From Centrapalus pauciflorus (taxonomy: Eukaryota; Streptophyta; Magnoliopsida; Asterales; Asteraceae), in the NCBI GenBank assembly GCA_020465985.1, contig JAANYP010002792.1:446501-510500 (forward strand): a DNA stretch of 64,000 nucleotides, written 5' to 3'. The first letter of the stretch is position 1. Each line of letters opens with the position of its first letter. The notes under the pieces are model-generated. The model ran no database searches. It was not told the origin of the DNA and saw only the letters and a list, made by a program, of their open reading frames with translations. This document shows, piece by piece, positions 38,927-52,190 of this stretch. A program made the position numbers and the translations under genes.

Positions 38927-40666
38927 ATTTACACAACCCAACAAAAAATTTACAAGAAATCCCAACTATTTGATATCTAAAAAGTGATTCATATGTAAAG
39001 ACAATGAATATTTTTTGGTGGATTTGGAGTCTGGGGAGTTGGACACGAATTCGGGGGACCAATGGAGTCAGATTTTAGAAAGAATTTATGAGTACCAAAT
39101 TTGAGGTTTTTCAAATCTTTCTTCAAATGAAAGGGGAACTCTTAAAATGGATATTTCTGGATTTCCATTTGCATGTCACTTCTTTTCATACTCTTCTTTG
39201 TAGAATTTGCAACTTTTCATGCTATAATTTAATGTCAATTTCTTGAATGTTGTTAGTTAAAAAATTAAAATCTATGACCTTTTTACGTTTTTCTTTGAAC
39301 ATGCGAAATATTTTTGTACTATTGGAAGTAGGTAAAATGAATTATTGAAGTTTATATTAAAAAAAAAAAATTAATGTCATATGAATAAAGATTGAGGTAA
39401 AATAAATAAATAAATACCTAGTCTATTAATTCATATATTAAATAGGTTAATTTAAAAATTATTTTTTATATTATACTAAACTTATAGTAGTAATAACCAA
39501 ATATTGTTGTATCATACTTGCATTAATATAATATAAAATAGATGGTAAAAATAAATATAGATATACTTTAATTTCATATATTAAAAGATTTAGTTTTAAA
39601 TTTGAAATTTAAAATTTTTAAAATTTAAAAGTTGTTTTTAAATTAAAATGTGTTTTTTTTAAATTTAATCTCTAAACTGATTCAGATAATAAATATAATT
39701 ATAAGAAAACAGAAAATGTTAAATGTTAAAATTAATAGCAAGTGACAATTTCTTTACTCATTTAATAGTATTTATTATAAACAGATTATAGAATATTATA
39801 GATTTATCAAAATTTCATTCGTTTTTCATGTTTTTTATTTTCTTCATTTTGATAAAAAAGATAAGAAAAATGAATTGCATACCAAAAATTAATTTTCTAC
39901 TTATTTTCATTGAAAATCAAGTTTCTCGTCACATGATAAAAAATTTAACTCTCACATGATTCTATTCTTTCGATTCCACCATACAAAACGTACCATAAAC
40001 AAGTATATTGCAAGGTAAATGTGTTACACCAATTAGCAGTAATTATGTTTTACAAACAGATTATTGAGTTGGGTTTATATAGCTAATTATTACAAACTTT
40101 TATTTAATGTCTAACCTTTTATATTCTCATGAGCTAGTAAGATTACATGTTGTGTTTTGTATGTACATATCAAGTAGCGAGATGAAAATTAGTTAGCTTG
40201 CTGCTCATAAGTAAGAAACATTGGGTTAGCTTTTGGTGTCTTGAGTAACTTATAGCATGTAATATATTAGTATTATCTGATCTTATGCAACTAATATGAT
40301 ATATTACATGGTGTCACACTACATGCTCGTCTTTTTTTTTACAACCACGATAAAAGTCTAATAATATGCCGCTCATTTTCTCTCTTCCATCAGAAAGGAA
40401 GGCTAAATAGTTGCCAACAGGAGAGTAAAATAATGTAAATTAGGTTGTTATAAGTACAAAGTAGCTCTTGTACCTTATTTGTAAATAAAACTTTTTATAA
40501 GAAAGCTAGTTAAATTATTTATAAGTATAAATATTATAATAAGTAAAAACAACTAGTTAAATTAAATTAATTCATTATCATATATCATTGTCCTTCTCAT
40601 TAATTTTATACCTTCAAAGGGTAAACGAAAGAAAACGCAAAAATTGATCATTAGAAATTGACTAAG
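38927..40666. other. Upstream region of the O-fucosyltransferase gene and spacer
   Basis: The first few hundred bases should hold the promoter and 5' leader of the minus-strand gene. No specific element was identified. The rest is AT-rich and featureless. Confidence 0.45.
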
Positions 40667-40675
40667 ATCCTTGAC

Positions 40676-41330
40676 ATCAGAGGTGTGTTTGGTAAGCAGT
40701 GTCGCAGTGATATGGATTTGTCTATAGATGGTTTGAAAGATGGAAGGAACATGATGGTATTCTCAGACAAGAAGCTACCTTGAAGGAAGAATCTTATGAA
40801 ATTCAATTATTGTCATATACATGATCGTCTAATCGCTTAAAGATTTTTAAGTTGTTGAGTCCAGAGTTGTGTAGCAATGCCACTAGGCTTGATTCGTCTT
40901 AAGGGAGATGATCCTTTGATAATTTACTTTTGTGCCTCCATGTTGCCTATCTTATTTTCTAGGCTTTTTCAAGTTCGTTGTTTGCTTTTGTTGCTCTATT
41001 TCAACCTGGATTTTCATATTTGTTGGTCCATCATATTGGTAGTAAAGTTTGTTCCCCTATGGAGTAACTTTTGTCGAGTAGGGGCTATGTTCGTTTCAAC
41101 GTCAGCAATGTTATATTGAGGGATATTTTGTTGCTCTTGTTAGCTTTTGTCATTGCAACGTTTGTGATTAAGTTTTCTAATTTGAGTTAGAAGTTAGTTA
41201 CAAACAGTAGTTTGTATTTATGTTAGGCTCGTATTCGGGATGGTGTAGTTATTCTGCTTATTGTAGTATAGTCATTTCTATTAGGTTGTACTTTTTCATC
41301 TTAATAAAATTGTTGATTATCAATTAAAAA
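40676..41330 (+). mobile_element. Probable retroposon (LINE-tail-like) with A-rich 3' end
   Basis: ATCCTTGAC (40667-40675) and ATCCTTAAC (41331-41339) flank the segment as a 9-bp duplication with one mismatch. The segment ends CTTAATAAAATTGTTGATTA followed by an A-rich tail, like the 3' ends of plant LINEs. The body is G/T-rich compared with its surroundings. No reverse transcriptase motif is present, so it is either a 5'-truncated LINE or another retroposed transcript. Confidence 0.45.
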
Positions 41331-41339
41331 ATCCTTAAC

Positions 41340-42154
41340 TAGGAGTTCTACAAAGGGTCTTAAACAAAGGGGTTTTTGTTACTTTTGGGTAACCATGACT
41401 TTCTTCATCTCATAACTATCTTATTTAGCTTTTGCCATTGAGAACCTTCTTTTATTATGTTTAAGTGAATTTTTTGTGGGTTTTTATCACTTTTAGGTAA
41501 ATAACTATTACTTTTGTCAATTTTTGTCCCTCCCTATTATATTTATTTTATACTATTTTTGTGACTTTGAAAAAAAAATCCGTTAATATTAGATTGTCGG
41601 ATTTAAAGGTTACTCTAATTTGACATATGAAAATCTATTACGTTAGCGGTTTAATGTGTCCATGAACTGAGTCATAATTCAATTCCATTTAAAATTATCG
41701 TTTATCTAGTTGTTTGATAGAAATATTTATTTTTTTGTGTACATATGAAGATTCAGTTTGTCCAAAGAATAGTTATGATGACTGAGATAGACGAAATGAT
41801 ATCTAGCTATTCTTGTAATTGTTTTTATTTTATTTTATTTTATTTTTTATTTTACCGTATAAAATTTTTCTTTCAAAATAAATAAATTCGACATTGTGTT
41901 ATTGTCTTTTTTTTTTTTAATCACCCATTCAAATAAAAAGTTAGCAGTTTATAATGAAAACGTTTTCGATTCATTTATAATAAATTAATAATGTATCAAT
42001 AACACATAATTGATAAATTAAAACCACTAACACTTTCTTATCTTTGCATTTCATTTACTTTGAACTAAAATTTTAAATTAACGACTTATTTGAAAACTAT
42101 ATAAAAAATGATGTGACCATTTATGGATTCCTTGAAGACGTTCTTGTTAATAAT
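41340..42154. other. Intergenic DNA, nothing recognised
   Basis: AT-rich spacer with no coding signal and no clear repeat borders. Confidence 0.5.
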
Positions 42155-42157
42155 TTA

Positions 42158-42582
42158 GGGTATGTTTGTTTTGACTTAATTATCTCTTAAAAACCTCTGA
42201 AGTCTTAATTTCAGATCTAAACTGAAAATAGACTGTTTGTTACATTTTAGAGTTAAGTGGATTTCAGATCTTAATTCAAAACAGACTGTTTGTTACATTT
42301 CAGACTTAAGAGGTTAGATAGTCTGAAAACCACGTCTGAAATTAAGTTGTGGACTTTTGTCTGAAGTCTTAATTTAAGAGGTTTATGTAAGTTGATATTT
42401 TATTTAACTAAAATATTAAAAACCAATTTAATTAAATTAAACATTTAAGGCCAACACTTAATTTCAGACTTTATCTTAATTTCAGATGCGGTTTTCAAAC
42501 TTCAGATCTTAAGTCCACCTTTTAATTTCAGACATGGTTTTCAGACTTCAGACATGTATCTCTTAAAATAACAAACACAACC
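42158..42582. mobile_element. Tourist-like MITE (PIF/Harbinger), larger relative of 13994
   Basis: Ends GGGTATGTTTGTTTTGAC and, complementary on the right, GGTTGTGTTTGTTATTTT. TTA flanks both sides (42155-42157 and 42583-42585). The interior repeats AATTTCAGAC, GACTGTTTGTTACATTT and their complements. A duplicated block near 42228-42300 explains why it is 425 bp rather than the 259 bp of its relative. Confidence 0.8.
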
Positions 42583-42585
42583 TTA

Positions 42586-44920
42586 GATTATTTGGTTTCA
42601 AAATGTATATTTTTAACCATGTCATTTTATGAATTTTCTCAAACATATATAATTATACTTTACTAAATTAGAAGAATAATATAAAAAATAATAATGCAAA
42701 AAACATAAATTTCAAGACAAATTGAGTTTTTTTTTTTTTTTTTTTTTGCATATTACCCGTGACTAAAGTATCAAACACCACGTAGATCTTGACCATAGTT
42801 TTTGTTTTTTTTTCATATCTTTAATCTTTACATGTTCTTCACATGCATTTCGCATCATTCAAGAACATTATTTTTTTATCTTTTATTTTATATATAAGGT
42901 TAATACCAACTTACTTTTTCAAAATGTATCGATATAGTACATTAACCTTTTTTATTACCCATGTGATAAATGTACTTTAGTTTTCTAATTTCAATATTAC
43001 ACATTTCTATACAGAACATGGTTAATTATACAAAGAGAGTTTGATCTTTCAACCGGACTCTATGTAAAAATGTACCAAATTGTAATAGAAAACTAAAATA
43101 CATGTATTATATGGGTAAGAAAAAAGTTGATGTATCATATCTATACATTTAGAAAAATACGTTGGCGTTGATTGTATGACCTTGACCTTTTTATATATAC
43201 GACAAAATGGTGATGGGCATAAGAATCAAAAGTACTTCATTTTGTATATGAAACTTGGCATAACATGAAATTACTTGCAAGATGAGCATGGTAAATGTAG
43301 AGGTCATTGTGTGGTTCAATCACAAGAGCAGGTTCATCAACAAGAGGCGTATCGTCTTTATTAGGCATTTTGAACCAAACAATAAGAAATTGATCGGAAA
43401 AAAACTGAGATATGGTGTGGATTGATCGAAGACAAAATTCAATGTATCCAAGTTAAGGGGGGGAAATGAGAATAAATAAGTTCTCTCTCTATAATACCAT
43501 GAGATTAGACTTTTAGATGAAAGAAAAGGATGAGTAAAAGAAGAATAGAGAGTAAAAGAAAATATCAATGAATCAGTTACAATATACACACTCCATTATA
43601 TTGTATTGTATAAATATAAATATGAATCAAGTCCCCAAATAAATGTGAACCCACCGGCAATTATTGAATCCAATTATGTATTTATGTGTGCTAACTCAGA
43701 AAACAATCTCAAGCTTCACTAGTAGAAATCAACCATGGCATCTACACAACTAACCTCAAGATGCACCAAACTCATTCAGTTTGTAGCAGCTTAATGCACA
43801 ACACTATACCTTAAGAGAAATTTCATAAAATCTGTAAATAAATCAAAGATTATCTCATCAACAAGGTATGTTAAAAAGAGGCAATTTATGCAAATTGCTA
43901 ATTACTACCTAATGATTGAACAGAAATCATGGATTATCAACTTGATCTACAAATGGAAACGACTTAAAAAGCTCAAACACCAAGTCCTAACGATGGATTT
44001 TGGGCACAAAGCATGAGCTACAACAGTTTGTCAGCACGCTAAAAGTTACCTCCCTTTAAAGTTGGATCACTTCCCTCCGTGTTTGATATGCTCCCATAGA
44101 TCCATAAACTTAGGAGGTTTTTGTATTGTTGGAATCTACTATAAATAAAGAATTTGATGGTATACAAATAAAATTTAACTCTTTATCTTTGTTATCAAAA
44201 GTTATAAACAAACTAAATTCAAATTCCAATTCCTTCTAATTCCATACCGCGAACCAAACACCCCCTTATCTTCAAAATGCTCTGAGTTTTACATGCATAC
44301 GACTCGAATACATGATATTACGGATCTAGTGTTCGAGCTGTATGCATTTGGGCAACTTGAAAGAATTCAAAAGGTCAGCTTCAAAGCAATTGTTTCCAGG
44401 ACTTGAACCCAGCTCAAGAACATACAATTTGAGGGTTCACAAGCAAAACTTAATTAAACCATCTACGCTCGTAACCTTCTATCACAAGCACCTAACCTTA
44501 AAAGTCGTAACAAGACTTCTTAAGGAACAACATCATAGATAGGATTACTTGAATGCATCAAGTGTTTGTAGCACAAGACACTTACTAGAAGGTTTATGAT
44601 ACCACAGATACCTTGGAGATACATTTGAAAAATAGCATAAAGTAGAATTAATTTAAAAAGAAAAGAGAAGTCAAAAGGTAAAAGATCTTGTTTTTCATAC
44701 AATATTTAAACTATCATCGGTATATATATTTACCTTAACTTGAACTTCAAGGGACCAGCTTTTGATGTAAAATGAATTAGATATATATACTCCAGAGCTC
44801 TCAGATCTCTTCTTCATTGAAATCATCATCATCAATGATGAGTCTTTGACCTTGCATAAATATATGCGAAAATTGCAAGGTTTTTTGTGCCGAAAACTAT
44901 TGGATGAGTTGTCGAGAAAG
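42586..44920. other. Intergenic DNA downstream of the SRF8-like gene
   Basis: No gene is supported. A right-end-like GCGAACCAAACACCCCC at 44250-44266 suggests another Tourist-like fragment spanning roughly 44110-44266. The last few hundred bases before 44920 should contain the 3' untranslated region of the minus-strand receptor gene. Confidence 0.4.
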
Positions 44921-47900
44921 CTAATATGACATCTCGTATGCCTCGTGATCTGGGGTTTTGTATATAAATCCAGAGTCATCACTGGATCGCCTCTTGACCA
45001 CACTTGCCCTTTGCATAAGACGAACCAATGCTTGCACAACTTCAGACATGGGAGGCCGGAACTCTGGTTCAGGCTGTATGCAAAACCAAAAGATCATGTT
45101 TCTGAGTCTCTCTAGTATAAGAGGGAATTTAATTACTCCGTTCATTCAAGGAATTTGGAGCATTACTTCTCATAAATGTCACATTCAAATCATAATTTCC
45201 CATTAGCAACAAACTGATGATATTGATCGTTATAAACAACATTGTTTCATTTCGTCTCTATTAAAGGGCATTTATAGATTTACATTGTGATTTTTCTATG
45301 AGATGAGGATGCTTGACAGATAATTTTCGAGAACGTTACCTGAACACAAAGGGCAATGATGTCAGCAAACCGAGACAAAGACTTTGCAGGATACATGCCA
45401 TTCAATGTAGGATCTACCATTTTGGCCAAGGAATCGATATCATGGAGTTGAGGGGTAGCCCATCTTACAAGTGATTGTTCAGATCTCACCCTTGAACTAC
45501 AAATCAGGAAACAAAAACAAGAAAACGCAAAGAAATGAACACATTAGATGTTGAAGCAATCAAGCAAAGAATTGGTTATAAAGTATACTTATCTTGAAGA
45601 TACCATTGATGCTATACTTTATGGGTTCCATTGGTATGGTAGAAAACAAATAATGATGTAATTGATGTGAGGAGGATTAGAAGAATGGATCCACACAACT
45701 AATAATTGAATAAATGATATAAACAACAATTAATTGATTTTGTATCATAAGCCACCACATAGTTTAGTCATATAATTTAAGAGTTTTACCTATCCAATGG
45801 CTTCCGACCAGTCAACAGCTCCAACATCACCACTCCAAAGCTATAAACATCACTTTTAACAGTGTATATGCCAGACAAGGCAAATTCAGGAGCACTATAA
45901 CCAAATGAGCCAACCAACTGTGTTGCTACCTGCAGAAATTTGAACAAACTTATTCAAGGAGAATTTCTTGAGAATGCCTACATGAAAGGATATTTAGGGA
46001 TTTTCCATCATAATCCTTAAATTTTCACAAAAAACATCCGTGCATAAAACATCTACACATGTGACTAAGCAGGCTCAACTATTTGACTCCAACAGGAAGC
46101 TTTCATCTTAATCACAGAAAGCTTCTAAGAATTTGTTTAACATCAATTTCAGTCAAATCTGAAGACTTACTAACTCAAAACCAACTAATCGAGAAAAGGC
46201 TGATAAGACACCATAGGAAAAAAGATACACGAGAGATATGAACTAAAGATGCATATGCCAGCCATCTAATTTACCTCTCGTTCTGTGTTTGGTGTAAGGG
46301 CGGCTAAACCACAGTCTGATAAATGAGGATTGAGCTCCTCATCAAGTAAAATATTTGCTGACTTTAAGTTTCTATGTACAACAGAAGGCAGGCAAACTTC
46401 ATGCAAGTACCTGCCGAGATAAGTGCTTGCATTAAAGCTAGAACAAAGGAGCGAGACAGAGAATTTAATATATTGTGACATACTCTAGAGCACGAGCAGT
46501 GCCAAGTGCTACCCTAACACGTGCATTCCATGTCAAGGTCTTGCTCCTGTCATCAGCAAAGTGCAGCAAATCTTGCAAACTCCCATTTGCTATGTAATCA
46601 TAAACCAAAAGGCGTTGCCCATGCTCTGCACAATATCCAGCAAGTGGAACTATGTTCGGGTGCCTCAAGCGTGACATGTTTGAGACAGCTTCAACGAAAT
46701 TATCTTCCTCTTGCAGTGACAATGCCGCATTATCTATCTTCTTAACAGCCATGATCTAAGACAAAACCAAGTGTTATGAACACCAAAAGAAAATTTGGTG
46801 TGCACAAGGACAGCAATATAATATCCACAATTCTTTTTTGGCAATAGAGAGGTTGTAAATGCATCCTCATCAAAGGAATACAATAAAGCAAAGCAGGTGA
46901 CCAGTAGGTAACAACAGGAAACATAAAATGGAACTACCTTTCCATTGGGAAAATCTGCTTTATAAACACGACCCAAAGAACCTTCACCAATTATATTGTC
47001 TTGAGAGAAACTGTTTGTTGCTGTTTGAAGAGTTGCAACTGTGTATGAGCTAGTAGTTATAGGGGATTTCACTCTCTTTGTAGATCCATTTTTCCCTCGC
47101 TCAAATGTTGAGTTTTCTGTTGGTGGGGGCTTCAAATCAATTACGCTAGCTGTGGGTATTACCCTCTGCTCTTGCATTTCTGCATTAACTGTAGAATGCA
47201 TGAAGAATACATCTATTGAGTGATTTGGAAATAAACTATTAATACAAACATTTTGAAGGACCTCATTCTACAGGACTAACCCATGACTCCCAAGTCCCAA
47301 CTTGTACCATGTGTATGGTTAGCAGATTTAAAGCATAGTCAAACAAGCACATATGATTAGCCTTGTAAACCATTGCACTTGGTAACTTTGTCTACCCATT
47401 GCCAATTATCACTTTAGAAGTGTGTCCCAAGGACATGAAAATTAAGAAATGCATACAACCTTGTTACTAAAAACATTTTAAGTTATCTAGTCAATTTGGC
47501 ATGTGAAGCAACCTAAATGTTAAAAGCATCAAGCCTAGTCAAACAAGCACCTATGATTAGCCTTGTAAACCATTGCACTTGGCAACTTTGTCTACCCTTG
47601 ATAATTATCACTTTTGATGTGTGTCCCAAGGACATGAAATTTAAGAAATGCAGACAGCCTTGCTTCTAAAAGCGTTTCAAGTTATCTAGGCCAATTTGGC
47701 ATGTGAAGCAACCTAAATGTTTAAAAAAGAGACATTGTACAATACTACAATGATTTCCATGAGCAACCTAAATGTTTATATTATATATAGCCAAGTTAAT
47801 CAGATAGGATTGGACTGTTGTGAGTAGTTTCTGAACTACACATGTGCTGGTTCAATCTCTCCCTAAAATCATGAAACTAGAGGTTCTTGCCAAATCTCTA

Positions 47901-50900
47901 CAACATACACAGATTTTGAAATGCATAATGGCTTTCGATGTGTGATTCAAAATATAAGACATGCAAAAATTAAATACATGTGAAAGTCTCAAACAATTGA
48001 TATCAAAGTTTAGCCTAGTTGCTGGGAAACGAAAAAGACAAACATAGATAACAAGGCAAGGCATCCATAAATCACTCAAATGACACTCCTTTTGTAAACC
48101 TCATATAAAGTAATAATATGCTTTCCCATGTAATGTTTGACTAGGCACATTTTGTAATAAACGACTTTGACCATCATTCAAATATCTAGAATGTCTCTAA
48201 ACAAACACAAAATAAATACAGGGAGCTTGTGGACCGTACCTGATATTCATTACCATCATTTTATAATTACTAAAAAAAATAAGTTACACCATAATGCAAC
48301 ATTATTGGAGTTCCAAACCAAAACTAGAATTTGCAATGAAGGGGACAAAAAGATTACATTTAAGGTCCAATCAAAACTGTTTCAGTTAGCATGATATATA
48401 TTGTGATATGTTGTAGGAAATAGATGAGAGGAACCTTTCTCGCCACTGATAGGGAGGTTTACTGTGGAAGTTCTTGTAGCATATTCCTTTCTTTTCCCTT
48501 TCCGAAGGAAGAAAAGAAGCACAAGAACAATAACAAGTATCATAAATGCAAAACCCAAACTTATGCCTACAATAGCTCCAATGCTCAGCTTCTTTCCACT
48601 GCTCATATTTGATGATGGCACATCGGACCCGGTGTGTGTACGAGATGGAGGAGAATGGCTGCGATTATTGTGAGATTTACCAGGAGGAGGTGGAGTGTAT
48701 GGAGGTGGAGGAGGAGCAGGACCATTGTCAAACGAATTTCCACCATATCTGTTCCATTTGAAGAGACAGAATAAATGCATAGTATAAGACAAGCCTCATA
48801 TGCATGAGCATCCAGGCAGTATAATAGCTTACATAAAAGCAGGAATAGAAAGAAGCTCCTTTGGTATCCATCCACTGAAATTGTTGTTTGCTACATTTCT
48901 GTGATAAAGACAAGGTATAAGATAACTGACACAGATGAAGATGGCAAACTTACATGAGAATTTAAACTTACAAATCAGTCAAAGGCAAACCAGCTAGGGC
49001 ATTCAAAGAACCTGTTAATTGATTATCCTGCACATGACTGACAGAAACAAAAGCATCATTACCATTGCAAACAAATCGAAGCAATAAATTAGCAATGAGT
49101 AGACCTAAAGAAAAATAATTACAATGTAGAAATGCTTGACAATGAAGTGAGGGAATTCGGTAGATCTCCGGTGAAGTTGTTGTTTGAGAGATCCCTGCAC
49201 CAACATGTAGCAAGTTAGAATGCTGGTAAAAATTTGCTATTATTGAAGTCATAATATATGCAATGTCCTTTAATAATAATATAAAATTACCCTTCAAATT
49301 ATGATTTACATGTTATGCTCATTAATATTACGATGTATAAGCATGAGTAGTCCACTGGACTAAGTTTATGAAGGAAATACAACCAAAGGTACACATGATA
49401 TAAGTTTCCCCCAGTGTATGAAGAGATCTGCAAGCAGATAATAAAGTTCCTTCTCTTTGTCCCTTCTAGTGAGGATCATCACTGTGATGATATCAAAAAC
49501 TAATTGTTCATGCCATGCTATGTCTTACTTTTCCATCAGGCAATTATATCAATGAGGTTACACTAAGCATACCATATATTAGACTATGAGAATGAATATT
49601 ATATTTATTTTAGGTTATAATTAGTTAATTGTATAATGTAGGTAGGATCAAAAGGTTGATGTACCGGCAACCCCAACCGGCCCACGCCAGACCGCTCCAA
49701 GCCCATCACGTGAGAGGTAAATCAAGTTGACCTAGTGGTAAGGCAACACTGAGGAGTCCAATGGCTTCAAGGGTATAATGTATATTGCAATATTACTCAA
49801 ATAAGTAAGAGTTGTTTGTTTCTTTTCGATATGGACACATTCTGTGTATCACACTAATGGGCTAATGGCAGCAAAACTCCCCCTTAAAATTTTGCATTTT
49901 ACATGGAATCAATAAATTGCCACATAAGGCCATTGACAAGAGTAGTAAGCAAGCAACCAGCAAATAGAACCTCTATAGAAATTTAGATGCCCATGTACCC
50001 TAGATTCAATCATCTCTGCAAGGTTTTAATAATTATGAATGCATAGAGTAAACAAAAGACAGTGTGTAAGTATTGTGCTTCACCACTTACAAGGTAGTGA
50101 GGCTTGTAAGATTATTAAATATATCCCCAACATTTTGAGTGAGCTCATTGCGACTAAGGTTCCTGGAAGCCACAACTATTGGGTTAAACATTCTGGAAAA
50201 TAGCTTGATCCATAAGTGTCACTTGATGGTTTTTATCCAGGTGTGGCACTCACATGTAATTCAGATTATACATCAACGCAATGGAATATGGAAGATTTCC
50301 ACTTAAGTTGTTGTTTGCAAGATTTCTGCATGGTTGAGAATGTTGTATTAATATCAGAATGATGAAGTAATAAAGATCTAGAAGAAAAGAATGAAGATCC
50401 ACAAATATTGAATATTACAGGCTAGTAAGATTTGGCGGTAATTGATACGGAAGTGCATCATGAATGTTGTTTCCACTTAAATCCCTAAACAGAAGTCCAA
50501 AAGGATGAATCAGAATAATGTCAGAAACTCATTAAGCAATAGTCCTGTTAGACTAATTTCGGTGAACTACGGATGTTATTCTCACAATGTTCTCAATGAC
50601 GTGAGGCCTGACAACAAGTATCCCAATGTCCCATCAAGCCCTAAATCAGGAAGCTGACTGTCAAGGCAACAATAAATGAATTCGATTATATGAACAAGGA
50701 TTAATGCAAATAGTTGAGGAAAGAAAGCTCTTTGTGTGGGCTAATAAGATAAATAGAATGTATAACTTTCAAACGAAAGCAAAATATGTTAATTGGCGCA
50801 TCTGACGTATGCAGAAAAATTGCATGCACACAATTTGGTCACTGAATGAAATTGAACTCACATGGAAACAACACTAGTGCCATCGCAGGTAACCCCTCTC

Positions 50901-52190
50901 CATGACTCTCCACATGGATCACCAGTATTACTTTTCCAATTAGTTAGCTGTGCAGCATTGTTCAAAGTTGTGTACAAAACCTGTAGCGCTTGAACTGCAA
51001 CCAAACAAAAACTTTTATCCCCCACAGAAACCAGCATTCTTGAACCTCATTTTACACTGATGAGAATACAACTGTAAACAAACTAAACTTCAAATAGCAA
51101 GACATACATCAAAAGATTCTATTTCCTTCAATTACAGGTCCATAAGTCCATAACCAAAAGGTTCAACATTGATCAGAAAAGAATCCCAAAAAAACAGAAA
51201 TAAATGAAACCAATCCCTAATTCACAAAATTGTTATATAAAAGGTTTTAATTTTCATTTACCCACTAAATACATCATTTGTGGGAAAATAGAAAAGCCCC
51301 TTCACTTTTGATGTTCAAACAATCTGTCGTTCGACTTCAAAGTTGATTCGTATTCCATGGTAAATCAGACAACAAAATAAAACTTTAGACTCTCTGTTCC
51401 AGAACTACAAAAGGAGCTTTAACAAGATATCATCTGGAGTACTTCCAACTCCAACATTGACACGTGTTATCAACTTCAAAGAAAGATTAGTCAACCAGAG
51501 ACTTAAAACAGGCAGTACAAATATCAATCAAATTGCAACAAAATCAAAAGTTTTTTTCCCTGCAAGAATGGTTGCCCCGCCCGTTGAAGCACCATGCCAA
51601 TTAAACTTACATTCTGAGGGTAGGATTCGGATCACACGAGAAGAAGTTTTGACTGCTTGAACGAATCCAACTAAGTACAAATAAGAAGTAGATTGCTTGA
51701 AATAAAAAGTCATTGTGAATAGATCTCATTCCTGAACTAGAGTAGCAGAATGAAAAATATTTCTTTGTAATTTTTTTAGCTGGAAAAATCGATAGGCGCC
51801 TAGGTTTAACCAAATGGAGAAAGCAAAAACAGGCCTAACCACAACTACAAGCCATCAAACCATTTCATCTACAATTTCCACATAAATCACACGCACATTA
51901 ACCCTAGTAAATCACATTACTTCCCTCCCTCCTAACTCAAAAACCAACATCAACCCTACTTTTCCGAAACAAAAACCGTCCACTAAATCAAACTTCCAAC
52001 AAAAATCAACCCTTCAATAGCAAAAACACATTTAAAAAAAGGCCAACAGCTACTACAGATGAGAAAAGGTAACGAGCATTTGGTAGTTACCATCACTTGG
52101 ATCAGTAGTGCAGGAAACAAAACTCAAGGAAAGGAAGATCGCGACAACGAACTTGAGCAGAAGAAACTGATCGCAGCGATTAGTCCCCAT
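44921..52190 (-). CDS. SRF8: STRUBBELIG-receptor-family LRR receptor pseudokinase, SRF8-like
   Basis: Minus-strand exons, high to low: 52190-52091, 50994-50862, 50657-50586, 50484-50419, 50325-50254, 50162-50091, 49194-49123, 49037-48972, 48898-48833, 48748-48435, 47188-46938, 46755-46484, 46410-46275, 45929-45790, 45496-45340 and 45073-44921. They join to 713 aa. A signal peptide (about 1-27) precedes an SRF N-cap (GDPCGESWRGVTC). Then come leucine-rich repeats, one per 66- or 72-nt phase-2 exon. A Pro-rich hinge (APPPPPYTPPPPGK, 251-264), a membrane segment (about 294-321) and a kinase fold (about 404-670) follow. The nucleotide-binding Lys433 (MAVKK) and loop GEGSLG are present. The catalytic loop reads HRN (531-533), not HRD, and DFG reads DCG (551-553), so it is an atypical, probably inactive kinase, as known for this family. 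The C-terminus (ASVVKRRSSDD) fits SRF8 as I recall it. SRF proteins act at the plasma membrane in development and wall or immune signalling. Confidence 0.92.
47332..47727. repeat. 200-bp tandem duplication in SRF8-like intron 10
   Basis: The block AGTCAAACAAGCAC, ATGATTAGCCTTGTAAACC, GTGTCCCAAGGACATGAAA, ATTTGGCATGTGAAGCAACC occurs twice with landmarks 200 bases apart (47337 and 47537). The copies differ by only scattered changes, which marks it as fairly recent. It lies in the intron between the membrane-segment exon and the first kinase exon. Confidence 0.85.

Noticed and set aside
40877..41119. 80-codon hydrophobic reading frame as a small membrane protein gene
   Set aside because: It lies wholly within a probable retroposon of G/T-rich composition and matches no family I can recognise.
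49715..49765. A-box-like TGACCTAGTGGTAAGG in an SRF8-like intron
   Set aside because: There is no B box at the expected distance and no flanking duplication, so a SINE call is not supported.
44921..52190. Receptor gene as a decayed pseudogene because catalytic HRD and DFG are altered
   Set aside because: All 16 exons join without a stop or frameshift, and the altered motifs are a known feature of the STRUBBELIG family.
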